From assembly GCA_041658605.1 (NCBI GenBank), contig JBAZZU010000014.1, forward strand, positions 1-63,234: DNA of 63,234 nt, read 5' to 3'. Positions 34,933 through 44,463 of the stretch are shown one piece after another (position 1 is the first letter of the stretch; every line of letters starts with the position of its first letter). Below the pieces are notes generated by a model. It saw only the letters and a list, made by a program, of their open reading frames with translations, was not told the origin of the DNA and ran no database searches. This DNA comes from JBAZWE01 sp041658605. GTDB lineage: Bacteria; Actinomycetota; Thermoleophilia; BMS3ABIN01. The translations under genes and the position numbers were made by a program.

Positions 34933-35856
34933 ATGAATATACTGATCACCGGAGGCGCCGGCTTCATCGGCTCTCACACAACCGAGCTGTTTGTCAAAAT
35001 AGGCCACAAGGTGCGCGTGGTCGATGATTTCTCCACTGGAGCGCGTGAAAACCTCTCCGGCGTCGCCGGTAATATCGACCTGATCGATATCGATATACGC
35101 GATTATGCCTCCCTGGAGGCCGCCTGTGACGGCATCGATACGATCCTGCATCTTGCGGCGATATCGTCGGTAGAAAAATCGATCCTGGAACCACTTGTAA
35201 CTCATGAAGTAAATGCCACCGGCAGCCTCAACGTCATCGAGGCTGCCAGGCGCAGAAATGTAAGGCGCGTCATCCTGGCGAGTTCGGCGGCCATTTATGG
35301 AGATCTTGATGAGCTGCCAATAACGGAGATCTCGCCCGCACAGCCGATCTCTCCATACGCATGGCATAAACTGACGGGCGAGTTTTATGGAAAGTCCTAC
35401 GGTGAACTTTACGGTATTGAGTTTCTGGCGCTCCGCTATTTCAATGTTTACGGCACCCGACAGGATCCGAAATCACCTTACTCCGGTGTGCTCTCCATCT
35501 TCATCGAGCGCGCGCTCAAGGGTGAACCTCTCAACATACAGGGCGATGGCAGCCAGACCAGGGATTTTATCCACGTTTCCGATATAGCAGAATCCAACCT
35601 GCTGGCCGCGGAGGCTGACTGGCCCCTGCCGCAGATCATAAACGTGGCCACCGGCAGGGAAACAAGGATTATCGACGCGGCGGAGATTATCCAGAATGCT
35701 GCGTCAAACAAGGCTGGCATCGTTTATGGAAGTCCTCGTACGGGAGATATAAAAAGGTCTTTTGCCGCCTGCGGGCTGCTGGAAAAAACTTTCGGATTCA
35801 GGCCGCTGGTTGATATCGGGGACGGGCTTTCCGATCTCGTTGCCCACTCAGGCTAA
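34933..35856 (+). CDS. NAD-dependent nucleotide-sugar epimerase (GalE/WbpP-like SDR)
   Basis: A 307-residue extended short-chain dehydrogenase. The NAD loop GGAGFIGSHT is at residues 7-16 and the catalytic Tyr-x3-Lys lies in YAWHKLTGEFY. Conserved LALRYFNVYG, QTRDFIHVSDIA and a C-terminal GDIKRSFA motif match UDP-sugar 4-epimerases. It probably supplies a nucleotide sugar to the neighbouring glycosyltransferases. The start at 34933 is the natural MNILITGGAG; there is no ribosome binding site and a TATTGT box lies 7 nt upstream, so it may be leaderless. Its TAA stop overlaps the TAG of the convergent lipoprotein gene. Confidence 0.93.
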   Translation: MNILITGGAGFIGSHTTELFVKIGHKVRVVDDFSTGARENLSGVAGNIDLIDIDIRDYASLEAACDGIDTILHLAAISSVEKSILEPLVTHEVNATGSLNVIEAARRRNVRRVILASSAAIYGDLDELPITEISPAQPISPYAWHKLTGEFYGKSYGELYGIEFLALRYFNVYGTRQDPKSPYSGVLSIFIERALKGEPLNIQGDGSQTRDFIHVSDIAESNLLAAEADWPLPQIINVATGRETRIIDAAEIIQNAASNKAGIVYGSPRTGDIKRSFAACGLLEKTFGFRPLVDIGDGLSDLVAHSG

Positions 35857-36335
35857 GCCGAGGGCCAGAGCCCGGGGGGTGTCTGTCCCTCCCAATTGGA
35901 CACAAGGTCATGGCCCATATCCTTCACCTGCCACACTCCGCTTTCCTGGTGCAGGAGGACATCTTTTCCCGCAAGTCCGCTCTCATTTTCCACACCGACA
36001 AGCGCCCAGTCCGAGATGATATTCGGCCCCCAGACAAAGTGAACACCGGTACCGTCACCCCAGTCCCTGTTGAACGCCGCGCTCGCTGCTGCCTCGACGG
36101 CGGCTATCTGCGTTTCGTCCACATTCGGCATGATCGGCCCGCTGACGGTCGCGGTACCCAGACGCGGATCATCGATCGTTAACGTGGTTTTTGCCGTTTG
36201 TGCCGTACCGGCAGGCCCGGTTTCATCTCCACAGCCAGATCCCGCGAGCGCCAGTACAATTATGGAAACAATTGTCACGCAGAGTACCATCGGGCGCGTG
36301 AAAACAGTTTCACTCCAGCTGAACTTTGGTTTCAT
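35853..36335 (-). CDS. Putative lipoprotein of unknown function
   Basis: A 160-residue protein with a positively charged N-terminus, a hydrophobic stretch and lipobox AGSGC, then a Thr-rich linker and a small soluble domain (about 45-160) with DPRLGTATVSGPIMPN and VKDMGHDLVSNW. The domain pattern looks like a small secreted alpha/beta domain but I recognise no family. The ATG at 36335 follows GGAGGG; an earlier ATG at 36374 has none. It is convergent with the epimerase, with overlapping stop codons. Confidence 0.72.
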   Translation of the reverse strand: MKPKFSWSETVFTRPMVLCVTIVSIIVLALAGSGCGDETGPAGTAQTAKTTLTIDDPRLGTATVSGPIMPNVDETQIAAVEAAASAAFNRDWGDGTGVHFVWGPNIISDWALVGVENESGLAGKDVLLHQESGVWQVKDMGHDLVSNWEGQTPPGLWPSA

Positions 36336-36425
36336 GAAGAACCCTCCATCGAAGATATCCCGTAAGGCAAGCATATCATTGTGAAGGTTTAAATATACAG
36401 ATGCGGCCGGGATCCGGATTCAGCC

Positions 36426-37883
36426 TTATAGGCCAGGCGGGATCACGGGAAGATAATGTGTCGTTCCCGCAAGATCATCAAAGGAAATATATGGCAGGGC
36501 TCTGAAGACTGATACACCGTGCGGAACCCAGTAAGTGGCACTGTAGGCGGAGCTGCCTCCCTGTGGAAGATCACCGATGTCGACTGGCAGTGCCGAAGCG
36601 AGAACGACACCATTGCCGGCCGAACCGGCTATAATCGACACCCGCCGAGCCGTGCCGCCATTGTTACTGAGCAGGAAGTTCACATGCAACAGGCGCTCGC
36701 GATAATCGGCATAACTGGACCAGGAGATATTGTCCGCTTCGACTGTCAGCGATGGCTGCTGATTCGCGACGGCAGAATACCGGTCGCTCACGACAAGCTC
36801 GGCCGGCTTATTGGCTATCGTGTAATTCGTGTCTCCGGCGCCGCCGTTATCCCCTACCCCCCAGTTCCACCATAAAGCACCTGCCATCCATGGCCTGTTA
36901 CCAAAGACACGGAAAACCGCGTCGTAAGCCCGCGCCTGAAGGTCGCCGTCATACTCTCCCGCGGACGAGTAATCCCACGGAGAGCGGGCAGTGAACGTAG
37001 CGCTGCGATAGCCTACTTCCGTGAAGATGACGGGCTTGTTCCATCGTGACTGCCAGGCCTCGATATTTGAGACCCAGTTTGCCCGGCCATATACACCGTT
37101 GTAGCCGGTCCAGCCCGCCATCAACTCATTGATGGTCGGCCGGGCCATATCGGTCAACGGGAAATATATGTCCACGCCAAGAAAGTCGAGCCGGTCCCAG
37201 AAAGTGATGCCCCGGTACTCGTTCTGGCTCGCGGCATATGTCAGCTTGCCACCATACAGGGACCGTATAGATCCGATGATCGCGTGCCACTCCGGGGCGT
37301 TCTCCGGGACTGTCATGGACCAGAGTTCGGTGCCTATAGCTATCATTTCCACATTATGGGCGCCTGCGAGCCGCGCGTATCCTTCCATCATCGCCCTGTA
37401 GTCCGCGAACCAGGCGCGAGTATCAGCCGGCTGGATCATGCCCCGCCAGGTGTCGTCCTCGACATCGATATGGGGTTTGAGCATGACCTTCATGCCTCTG
37501 GCGTGGGCGTCGTCGATAGCCCAGGCCAGAGCCGCATCGGTCGACGTGCGCCCTTCCACCTCGGGCGCGATGCGTACAGACTGTGCGTTTTCCATATATT
37601 GCGTCGGACCGATGGTCACCCAGTTGGCGCCTGTACCCGCGATTTGGTCGAGCGACGCGGCAGAGCCGGGGGAAAGATAATCGTCATGCCACCACGACTG
37701 ATAATTAAAACCACGGATAGACCATGAGATGACGCTGTCCGCCGGGGCCGCCAGGGCATCTTCCGTTTCCAGGCCGACGGGTGAGAATCCAGCCACTGCG
37801 GGCAACATGAGCAGGAGAAAAGCAAGGATCACTGATACCAGAATCGCCGCAAGTCGATACCGTAACCTTTTTACGGCACGCAT
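36426..37883 (-). CDS. Secreted glycoside hydrolase, GH113-like TIM barrel
   Basis: A 485-residue exported enzyme. An N-terminal signal anchor (about 8-30) leads to a (beta/alpha)8 domain (about 45-340): RGFNYQSWWHDDYL, ANWVTIGPTQY, MKVMLKPHIDVED, IGTELWSMT (acid/base Glu) and PVIFTEVGYRS (nucleophile Glu). This is the arrangement of GH113/GH5-type beta-mannanases. A C-terminal beta-sandwich (about 380-480) follows. It probably cleaves a mannan-like or other beta-linked glycan outside the cell. I start at ATG 37883 (RBS weak). A structured, gene-free leader lies upstream. Confidence 0.83.
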   Translation of the reverse strand: MRAVKRLRYRLAAILVSVILAFLLLMLPAVAGFSPVGLETEDALAAPADSVISWSIRGFNYQSWWHDDYLSPGSAASLDQIAGTGANWVTIGPTQYMENAQSVRIAPEVEGRTSTDAALAWAIDDAHARGMKVMLKPHIDVEDDTWRGMIQPADTRAWFADYRAMMEGYARLAGAHNVEMIAIGTELWSMTVPENAPEWHAIIGSIRSLYGGKLTYAASQNEYRGITFWDRLDFLGVDIYFPLTDMARPTINELMAGWTGYNGVYGRANWVSNIEAWQSRWNKPVIFTEVGYRSATFTARSPWDYSSAGEYDGDLQARAYDAVFRVFGNRPWMAGALWWNWGVGDNGGAGDTNYTIANKPAELVVSDRYSAVANQQPSLTVEADNISWSSYADYRERLLHVNFLLSNNGGTARRVSIIAGSAGNGVVLASALPVDIGDLPQGGSSAYSATYWVPHGVSVFRALPYISFDDLAGTTHYLPVIPPGL

Positions 37884-38301
37884 AAGGATGCGCAAACACG
37901 TCAAACTCAGCGTCGCACGAACGACAGCTGAAAACCACATAGCACTCATCACCGTTCTTATCAACAGGCAGGGCACACGTCAGGCTCTGCATGGTACTGG
38001 AAACAACGCTCGCCAGCGTCGGAATCCTCTTATTATTAGTATCTGCCTGTAACCGCCCTATCTTTAAAGCAATATCCAGCCTCTTTAGCATTTTTTTATA
38101 AACGTCACGGCACCGGGGTCCTGTCTCAGGCGTAAGCACAAATATCACCCCGGTCTGTAATATTAGTATTTCCATCTTTTAAGTTGTCTATCACTTTTTG
38201 AAGGTTTTTTTGATAACAGCGCGGCTTAATGCTATTCCGAAGGTATTCAGGGGAGCAGTCCAGGACGGATGTGAAGTTGAATCAGGCTGCGGGTCTGTTC
38301 T
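37884..38301. other. Long leader upstream of the glycoside hydrolase gene
   Basis: This gap has no convincing gene; a 156-codon minus-strand frame crosses it but lacks a ribosome binding site and any protein-like composition. It contains a perfect 8-bp stem ACCGGGGT/ACCCCGGT at 38112-38154 enclosing CGCCTGAGACAGG, so the transcript of the hydrolase could start with a structured RNA. I cannot assign it to a known riboswitch. Confidence 0.35.
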
Positions 38302-39744
38302 TCAGGCCCGCGACCATTCGAGGTAGCGACGCACAAGCTGTGCCCATGAATAACTGGACCCCGCGATATCGTGGAGCCGGTTCCGGAAGTCCAGGTCCCG
38401 GGTCGGATATCTCTCAAAGATGCCGGTGAGCATGATGGACAGCTCCCGGGTGAGGCTGACTCCAGGAGCCAGCATTCTGAAGCCGGGATCATCGAGGCTG
38501 TCGGCGATCAGGTCGAGCGGCGTTCGCAAGCCGGTCTGATAGGTGGCAACCGGCAGAGCGCCGGCGGCCAGCGCCTCGATGCTGACCAGCCCGAAAGCCT
38601 CGGGAAATACCGATGGAGCAAGGGATACATCCCCCGCTATAAACAGCGGCGCCAGGTGCTGATGGCTCAGATGCCCGGTGAAGTGAATACGGCGGGACAG
38701 GTCGCCGAGAGCCGACACCTGGTATATCTTTTCCTCTTCCTCTGACATCTCCGGGATCACCGGACCGTAATCCTCTACTGCCCGCAGCTCCTGTTCCTTT
38801 TCGATGAGTGCGCGCGCGTCGGCCAGGTTGCCGGCCTCAAGGGTTTTGATCAGATTCTCAAGCGGCACGCGCATCGGCCCGTCGCCAACGATTATCAACT
38901 GAAAGCGCGGCCGCTCCTGCAGTATCAATGGCAGAGCGGCAACCATGTACTGCAATCCCTTCGTCCACAGCAGCCGGCCGGCAAAAACAGCGATATCATC
39001 AAGTTCTGGATCGATTGCCTGAGAAATCCCGCCAAGTGCTTCCTCCCGGCTTTCCAGCGGAACGAAAAGTCCGGTATCGACGCCAGGGGGAAGGATCACT
39101 GTTCGTGAAGTGATATCAAGGCCGTGCTCTCCGGCAAGCCCGATTACCTCGGCGTAGCTGGTTTCACTGAGCGCGGCGATTGCAGCGGCGCCTTCGAGCC
39201 CTTTCAGCATGTACGGGACCATGCGCTCGTCCTCTCGCACAGTGAAATTCAGCTCGCTGCCGTGGATGGTGACAACATAAGGTGTCCCGTCACGCAGCGC
39301 CTTTTTGACCAGATATGGCTGCATGACCGCATGATTTGCCTGCACCAGGTCCTGCGGCCAGCGGCTGAAGATCACGGCCATGTCCCTGATGTTGGCGTCT
39401 ACATAGGCGGTTATCATCTCGTCCGTGGCGTCCTGGAACGGGACTGCGTTGAAGGGAGGAAACGGTCCGGCGACGTAGGTCAACAGCCTGTCGCCGATAA
39501 AGGGACGCACCATGCGGCAGCTGCCGTCATGTACTGGATCTCTTTCGAACACCGTATGCATCCCGGAATCGTCCGGTCCGAATTCATAAAGGCTGTCGAT
39601 AAATTCGTAGCGCTCGGCAGACTGGTCCTGGCAAATAAGCGTGACATTGTGCCCCTGCCGCGTGAACTCACGCGCCAGTTCGCGCGTGTAGATGGCGCTG
39701 CCGGAATCGCCGAGAAAGTATCCGTGGACGACGGCTATTCGCAA
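38302..39744 (-). CDS. Family 4 glycosyltransferase
   Basis: A 480-residue GT-B-fold glycosyltransferase. The N-terminus RIAVVHGYFLGDSGSAIYTREL and the C-terminal donor-site part (VFAGRLLWTKGLQYMVAALP, IVGDGPMR, VFPEAFGLVSIEALAAG with the E-x7-E motif) are typical of GT4. It would transfer a sugar from a nucleotide donor in the cytoplasm, probably in cell-surface glycan synthesis with the surrounding genes. The start is TTG at 39744; no better start is in frame. Confidence 0.92.
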   Translation of the reverse strand: MRIAVVHGYFLGDSGSAIYTRELAREFTRQGHNVTLICQDQSAERYEFIDSLYEFGPDDSGMHTVFERDPVHDGSCRMVRPFIGDRLLTYVAGPFPPFNAVPFQDATDEMITAYVDANIRDMAVIFSRWPQDLVQANHAVMQPYLVKKALRDGTPYVVTIHGSELNFTVREDERMVPYMLKGLEGAAAIAALSETSYAEVIGLAGEHGLDITSRTVILPPGVDTGLFVPLESREEALGGISQAIDPELDDIAVFAGRLLWTKGLQYMVAALPLILQERPRFQLIIVGDGPMRVPLENLIKTLEAGNLADARALIEKEQELRAVEDYGPVIPEMSEEEEKIYQVSALGDLSRRIHFTGHLSHQHLAPLFIAGDVSLAPSVFPEAFGLVSIEALAAGALPVATYQTGLRTPLDLIADSLDDPGFRMLAPGVSLTRELSIMLTGIFERYPTRDLDFRNRLHDIAGSSYSWAQLVRRYLEWSRA

Positions 39745-39838
39745 GCGGACACCGTGCTGTCAGAATCTTTTTTCATAATCAAACTTATACAGAAAAGTAA
39801 AACTTTCCGTAAATCACAGACACGCCAATCCGTCCCCG

Positions 39839-40453
39839 TCACTTTACCGGCTGCCTGATGATGGTCTTGAGCTTCTCAGGAGCCGACCGGCGCGGATCCC
39901 CCAAATAGATCTCGTGGTGTTTCCCTGCCAGCTTGAAGCCGCTGTCGGCGGCAAACTGATGCAGCATCTGTATCGTCGGACCTTCTTCGGAATAGGGACC
40001 GATGTACATGATCTGCACAGCCTTGGCCTCGGCAAAATCTTTGAATTTGACTTTCGGCAGCGCCCGCGGGTCTTTCTTTTCCCGCAACTCGGCCCTCGTC
40101 TGCTTAACGTCATCCGCCGTGACCGGGTCCGGCTGGACTATCATGGCGCGCCACTTCCATTCGTCCCGCCTGCTCATGTCAAAGTCCCTGGTGCCTGCCA
40201 TCCACCAGAGGCCTTCCAGCGGCATGACCCTGTAATCAGGCCTGCCATGCTTTTTGAGCATGAACTTGAGCGTATAGGACATGCCATAAAGAGCGTTGCA
40301 GGCTTCCTGGAACTGGTTATCGTTCGGATCGCCAACCCCGTCGACCATGAGAAAGTTCATCCCGGGGACGTCGACTATTGCCGGTTTCTTCGCGGAAGGT
40401 TTATAGAGTCCCTTTAGTTCCCGGATAAGATCGATCCTGGCCGCAGTGGACAT
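39839..40453 (-). CDS. GyrI-like small-molecule-binding domain protein
   Basis: A 204-residue protein of the stand-alone GyrI/SHP2-type fold (conserved IDLIRELKGLYKPSAKKPAIVDVPGMNFLMVDG start, YRVMPLEGLWW and IMYIGPYSEEGPTI). Family members bind or hydrolyse small compounds; the ligand here is unknown. An AGGAGGAA site precedes the ATG. Divergent from the amidotransferase gene. Confidence 0.88.
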   Translation of the reverse strand: MSTAARIDLIRELKGLYKPSAKKPAIVDVPGMNFLMVDGVGDPNDNQFQEACNALYGMSYTLKFMLKKHGRPDYRVMPLEGLWWMAGTRDFDMSRRDEWKWRAMIVQPDPVTADDVKQTRAELREKKDPRALPKVKFKDFAEAKAVQIMYIGPYSEEGPTIQMLHQFAADSGFKLAGKHHEIYLGDPRRSAPEKLKTIIRQPVK

Positions 40454-40535
40454 TTATTCCTCCTTTTTGCGGTTTCGGTAACATGTTATTCCCGACGCGC
40501 GTTATTCTAACACCGCCCGTGATATTCTCTATGCC

Positions 40536-41237
40536 ATGCGCAAGATTATGGTGATACAGCATATCGGTTGCGAACCGCTTGGGTTGTTCGCCGAAGAAGC
40601 TATGGGCCTCGCCGAGTTCACTTATTTGTGGCCATTTAAGGGCGAACCGATTCCTGATTCACTGGACGGATGGGACGGCCTGATAATACTTGGAGGACCT
40701 ATGGCCGTCTACGAGTCGGATGGAAGCTTCTATTTAAACGATGAAATCGGTCTCATCACCAAGGCGATCAAGGAAGGCTTTCCTGTTCTGGGAATCTGCC
40801 TGGGATCGCAGCTCATAGCCGCCGCCGGCGGTGCGGCCGTCTACTCCGGACCACAAAGAGAAGCCGGCTGGGGTGAGGTGGAACTGACCAGGGCTGGCGT
40901 GAAAGATCCCCTGTTCGCAGGGCTGCCTTCACCTCTACCGGTTTTCCAGCTACATGGTGACACCTTCGATCTACCTCCTGGAGCGATCCGGCTGGCAACA
41001 AATGATTTTTTTGCCAACCAGGCGTTCAGGTTGGGAAGTAACATCTATGGCCTGCAGTTCCATGTCGAAGTTACGAGCGACCTGGTAAAAGAATGGGCTG
41101 GTTTCTACAAAGATTATATTGCGGGAGCGGGAATATCGCCGGATAACCTGCTGGAAGATCTCATACCAAAATGCGAAGCCCTGAGGCCGGTCGCATCGCG
41201 GATCATCAGACATTTTCTACAGATGTGTCAAAGCTGA
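40536..41237 (+). CDS. Class I glutamine amidotransferase-like protein
   Basis: A 233-residue protein with the GMP-synthase-type amidotransferase fold: GLIILGGPMAVYE, the nucleophile Cys in GICLGSQLIA, and the His-Glu pair in QFHVEVTSD. There is no synthetase domain, so it belongs to the stand-alone group whose members hydrolyse glutamine or gamma-glutamyl compounds; the acceptor is not known. No ribosome binding site is seen; a TATTCT box ends 7 nt before the ATG, suggesting a leaderless mRNA. Confidence 0.9.
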   Translation: MRKIMVIQHIGCEPLGLFAEEAMGLAEFTYLWPFKGEPIPDSLDGWDGLIILGGPMAVYESDGSFYLNDEIGLITKAIKEGFPVLGICLGSQLIAAAGGAAVYSGPQREAGWGEVELTRAGVKDPLFAGLPSPLPVFQLHGDTFDLPPGAIRLATNDFFANQAFRLGSNIYGLQFHVEVTSDLVKEWAGFYKDYIAGAGISPDNLLEDLIPKCEALRPVASRIIRHFLQMCQS

Positions 41238-41261
41238 TTCAAGCGTATTCAAATTGTCCGG

Positions 41262-44243
41262 TCACCTGCTTACGATTTCATGGATGACCATCAAAACCTC
41301 TGAAATTGAATACGGCTTTCGCATCAGGCGGTAGCCGCGATCGCTGATCGCCTGCTGGTCCGTGGTATCGCTGTAACCGCTGGCGAGCAGCACTTCCAGC
41401 CCGGGTCTTCTTTCTTTCAGCAGGTTGACAAGCCAGACTCCGTCCTGTCCCGGGAGGACGACATCGCTGAAGCACAGGTCGAAACCACCTTCCTCCTGCT
41501 CGAAGAGTTCCAGGGCGGTTTCGGCGTCGGCGGCCTGGAAAACCAGGTAGCCATGATCCACGAGTGACTTGTTTATCATCTTCCTGATGTCGTCATCGTC
41601 CTCTACCAGCAGGATTCTTTCGCCATGGCCAGCGACTGTAGCAACAGGTTTTTTCTCCTCCTGCACCTGGACCGGCGTGATGTTCAATGCAGGAAAGTAG
41701 ATCTTGAAAATGGTGCCCTTGCCTGGGTTGCTTTCTACGTCTATCCAGCCGCCATGCTGGGTGATGATGCCATATACGACCGAGAGTCCCAGACCGGTGC
41801 CTTTTCCTGCTTCCTTTGTGCTGAAAAATGGTTCGAAGACATGTGACATAATATCGGCGTCCATACCCACACCGCTGTCCGAGACCGCCATTTCCACGAA
41901 CTCACGCTGCATTTGTCCCTGCTTCGCCTTCATAAAACCCGGCTCGATGACGACATTTTCGGTCTTGATGCTGATGACACCACCATCGGGCATGGCGTCG
42001 CGCGCATTGACAGCCAGGTTCATCAGCACCTGTTCCAGGTGGCTGGTGTCAGCATTGACTGTTCTTAAGTCATCAGCCAGCTCAATATTGATCTCATAAT
42101 TCTCGCCGATGAGATGGCTCAGCATCTTGTGCAAATCAGCAATCACCCGGTTCAGATCAACCGGCTTCAGGTCGATGCTTTCCCGGCGGCTGAAGAGCAA
42201 AAGTTGTCGCGACAGGTTTGCCGCGCGATCGCTCGAAGCTCCTGCCTCGATCAGGTCTTCGATGGCCGGGCTTCCATCCGGAAGGTCCATGACGGCCAGA
42301 TCGATGTACCCATGTATCGCGGTCAGGTAATTATTGAAATCGTGGGCAATGCCGCCGGCGAGCCTGCCTATGCTCTCCATCTTCTGAGCCTGCATTAGCT
42401 GCTGCTCCAGCAGGCGGTGAGCGGTCATGTCACGCATGATGCCCTTGTAGGAAACTATCTTCCCAGAGTCATCCTTGGAGGCGCTGACCGTGACGGAAAC
42501 TGTAAGCGATTCGCCGTTCTTCCTTTTCAGAGCCATCTCGTAGTTTTTAACGTACTCCTGTTGCATCAACGTTCTGATAAACATGTCACGGTCTTCCTTC
42601 CGCTGATAAATATCGATCGTGGTACCCAGCCGCAGAATCTCTTCCGCAGACGAATACCCGAGCATCTCGGCACCAGCGGGATTGATATCCTCTATCCTGC
42701 CTTCCGGCAAAAGTATGATGATGCCATCCCTCGACTCCTCGTAGAGGCTGCGGTATTTCTCCTCACTCCTGATGATTGCCTCTTCCGACTGAACCCGCTC
42801 GGTCACGTTGAGAAGCGTAACGATGAGAGATGCCACCGCTCCGTCCTCGTCCTTGATGGGCACCAGGCTCCAGTCCCAGTAGCTCACGCCGCGCTCAGGG
42901 TTCTCCTCGTACTGAAATGGCTTGGCGTTTGCAAAGTATGGCTCGCCTGTCTCGACCACCCGCTTGAAGATCTCTTCGTTTTCCTCGTTCGGAAAGAGAT
43001 CGAAGTGTTTTTTTCCGGGATAAAAGCCCGGCTCTTTCTCATCTGCGTCAGCATATGCGCGGTTGACCCGGATGAATATGAGTTGTGAATCGAGCAGCGC
43101 CACCATTATGTGCGTGTGGTCGAAGATAGCCTCAAGCAGCTGATGTGCCTCAACGAGCTCCTGCTCAGCCCGCTTGCGTTCGGTGAAGTCCTCTACGTGG
43201 ACGAGATAACCAGCCAGCGTACCGCTATCTTGCAGAATCGACTTGATGTAACACTCAGCGAATATTTTCCCCGTCCTGGAGGTCTTGTACAAATTGTGTT
43301 TCCTTACTAGATCAAAGTCGAACATAGAGGCATACTTCACAAAATTTCCGCGCTTCATCTGCTCAATTGCGTCCGCCGGGATGTTGGGGTCCTCCAGCAG
43401 CATGAATCCTTTCACATCCTCCAACTTCTCAACGCCGAACAGGTCAAAGCTAGCCTGGTTGGCTTCGACCAGCAGCCCGTTCGCGTCATAGTACTCGATG
43501 GCGATGGGAGAGTGTGAAAAAATGTTCCTGAATCTCTGTTCGCTTTCCTCGAATGCTGTCTGAATCCTTTCCCGCTCCACCATGCCGGCCAGCAGACGCT
43601 CGGCTTCGGCTGCGGGACGCTGCTCTTTCGTTTTCAGAAATTCATCTGGTGGTATGAAATCAGCATTCCTGCATACCGTATAACCATAGATGACCAGAGG
43701 GTGAGTATGGATGACATCTACTATGGCCTCGGGGCTGAAGCGCTCGCGGTTGTACTGGCAAATGGCGAGGCAGTCGTATTCGGGAAGGAAATAATTCAGC
43801 TTCGCCTCATATTCCATCAGCCGCTCCACGCCCGGTTCGCCACCCAGCATCCAGGTCATCTCTCCGGTCGCCCTCAGGGCGCTATATCCATCGGCCTTCG
43901 CCGCCGCGACCGACTCTTTTAGAAAATTAATCATCCATTCCGGGTCGAAACGGCCTTCCTTCAGGTAAGCCTCGTGCTTGGTCATGACTGAAAGAGCGCC
44001 CGAATCCAGGGCGACGTCGACATCGATTCCCTCCGCACGCATCGCCTCAATCACGGTTGCCACAGTATTGTCGTCAGCGATATAAACGCAGCGCTCACCC
44101 CGCTCCAGCCCGATGCGTATAAATGGCATGACGGCAGCCAGCTGCTCCTCGCGGGACTCATATATGAGACATAGATGGTCGTGGACATCCAGCTTCTCGA
44201 TAGCCCCTTTCAGGGCGTTTTGATTATTTTCCATAGAATTCAT
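41262..44243 (-). CDS. MEDS-PAS-hybrid histidine kinase
   Basis: A 993-residue soluble hybrid kinase. The N-terminal domain (about 15-210) is a MEDS/DcmR-type sensory domain (DHLCLIYESREEQ, ERCVYIADD, ALRATGEMTWML). Three PAS domains follow (about 235-355, 365-490, 495-620). Then come DHp with H-box GGIAHDFNNYLTAIHG, a HATPase with GVGMDAD and GTGLGLSVV, and a C-terminal receiver (VEDDDDIRKM, phospho-acceptor Asp in CFSDVVLPGQDG). MEDS domains are known from methanogen and methylotroph sensors. It is the third of three related giant kinases in tandem. No response regulator with an output domain is next to it, so the pathway target is unknown. Confidence 0.94.
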   Translation of the reverse strand: MNSMENNQNALKGAIEKLDVHDHLCLIYESREEQLAAVMPFIRIGLERGERCVYIADDNTVATVIEAMRAEGIDVDVALDSGALSVMTKHEAYLKEGRFDPEWMINFLKESVAAAKADGYSALRATGEMTWMLGGEPGVERLMEYEAKLNYFLPEYDCLAICQYNRERFSPEAIVDVIHTHPLVIYGYTVCRNADFIPPDEFLKTKEQRPAAEAERLLAGMVERERIQTAFEESEQRFRNIFSHSPIAIEYYDANGLLVEANQASFDLFGVEKLEDVKGFMLLEDPNIPADAIEQMKRGNFVKYASMFDFDLVRKHNLYKTSRTGKIFAECYIKSILQDSGTLAGYLVHVEDFTERKRAEQELVEAHQLLEAIFDHTHIMVALLDSQLIFIRVNRAYADADEKEPGFYPGKKHFDLFPNEENEEIFKRVVETGEPYFANAKPFQYEENPERGVSYWDWSLVPIKDEDGAVASLIVTLLNVTERVQSEEAIIRSEEKYRSLYEESRDGIIILLPEGRIEDINPAGAEMLGYSSAEEILRLGTTIDIYQRKEDRDMFIRTLMQQEYVKNYEMALKRKNGESLTVSVTVSASKDDSGKIVSYKGIMRDMTAHRLLEQQLMQAQKMESIGRLAGGIAHDFNNYLTAIHGYIDLAVMDLPDGSPAIEDLIEAGASSDRAANLSRQLLLFSRRESIDLKPVDLNRVIADLHKMLSHLIGENYEINIELADDLRTVNADTSHLEQVLMNLAVNARDAMPDGGVISIKTENVVIEPGFMKAKQGQMQREFVEMAVSDSGVGMDADIMSHVFEPFFSTKEAGKGTGLGLSVVYGIITQHGGWIDVESNPGKGTIFKIYFPALNITPVQVQEEKKPVATVAGHGERILLVEDDDDIRKMINKSLVDHGYLVFQAADAETALELFEQEEGGFDLCFSDVVLPGQDGVWLVNLLKERRPGLEVLLASGYSDTTDQQAISDRGYRLMRKPYSISEVLMVIHEIVSR

Positions 44244-44463
44244 TCATTTCCTCAATCTGGGTCTGGGCTGGAACTCTCTGCTGATGTAACAATGACGATT
44301 GCAAATACACCCGGTTGGTTGATCAATAAGGAGTGTTGTAGAAGACTAGTTCCCAAAAACGGCGATAATAATGCAAAACTGAACCCTTTAGGACGGCTTC
44401 CTGAATCCTCCTGCTTCTGTTTGCCGGGAATCACAAGCGATTGCTCCACACTAACGAAGGCAA

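Noticed and set aside
38112..38154. TPP riboswitch suggested by CTGAGA in the leader of the hydrolase gene
   Set aside because: The second conserved TPP segment (GAACCTGA...) is absent and the downstream gene is unrelated to thiamine.
37705..38175. A 156-codon minus-strand frame in the leader of the hydrolase
   Set aside because: It overlaps the signal peptide coding region in another frame, has no ribosome binding site and shows an unnatural amino acid mix.
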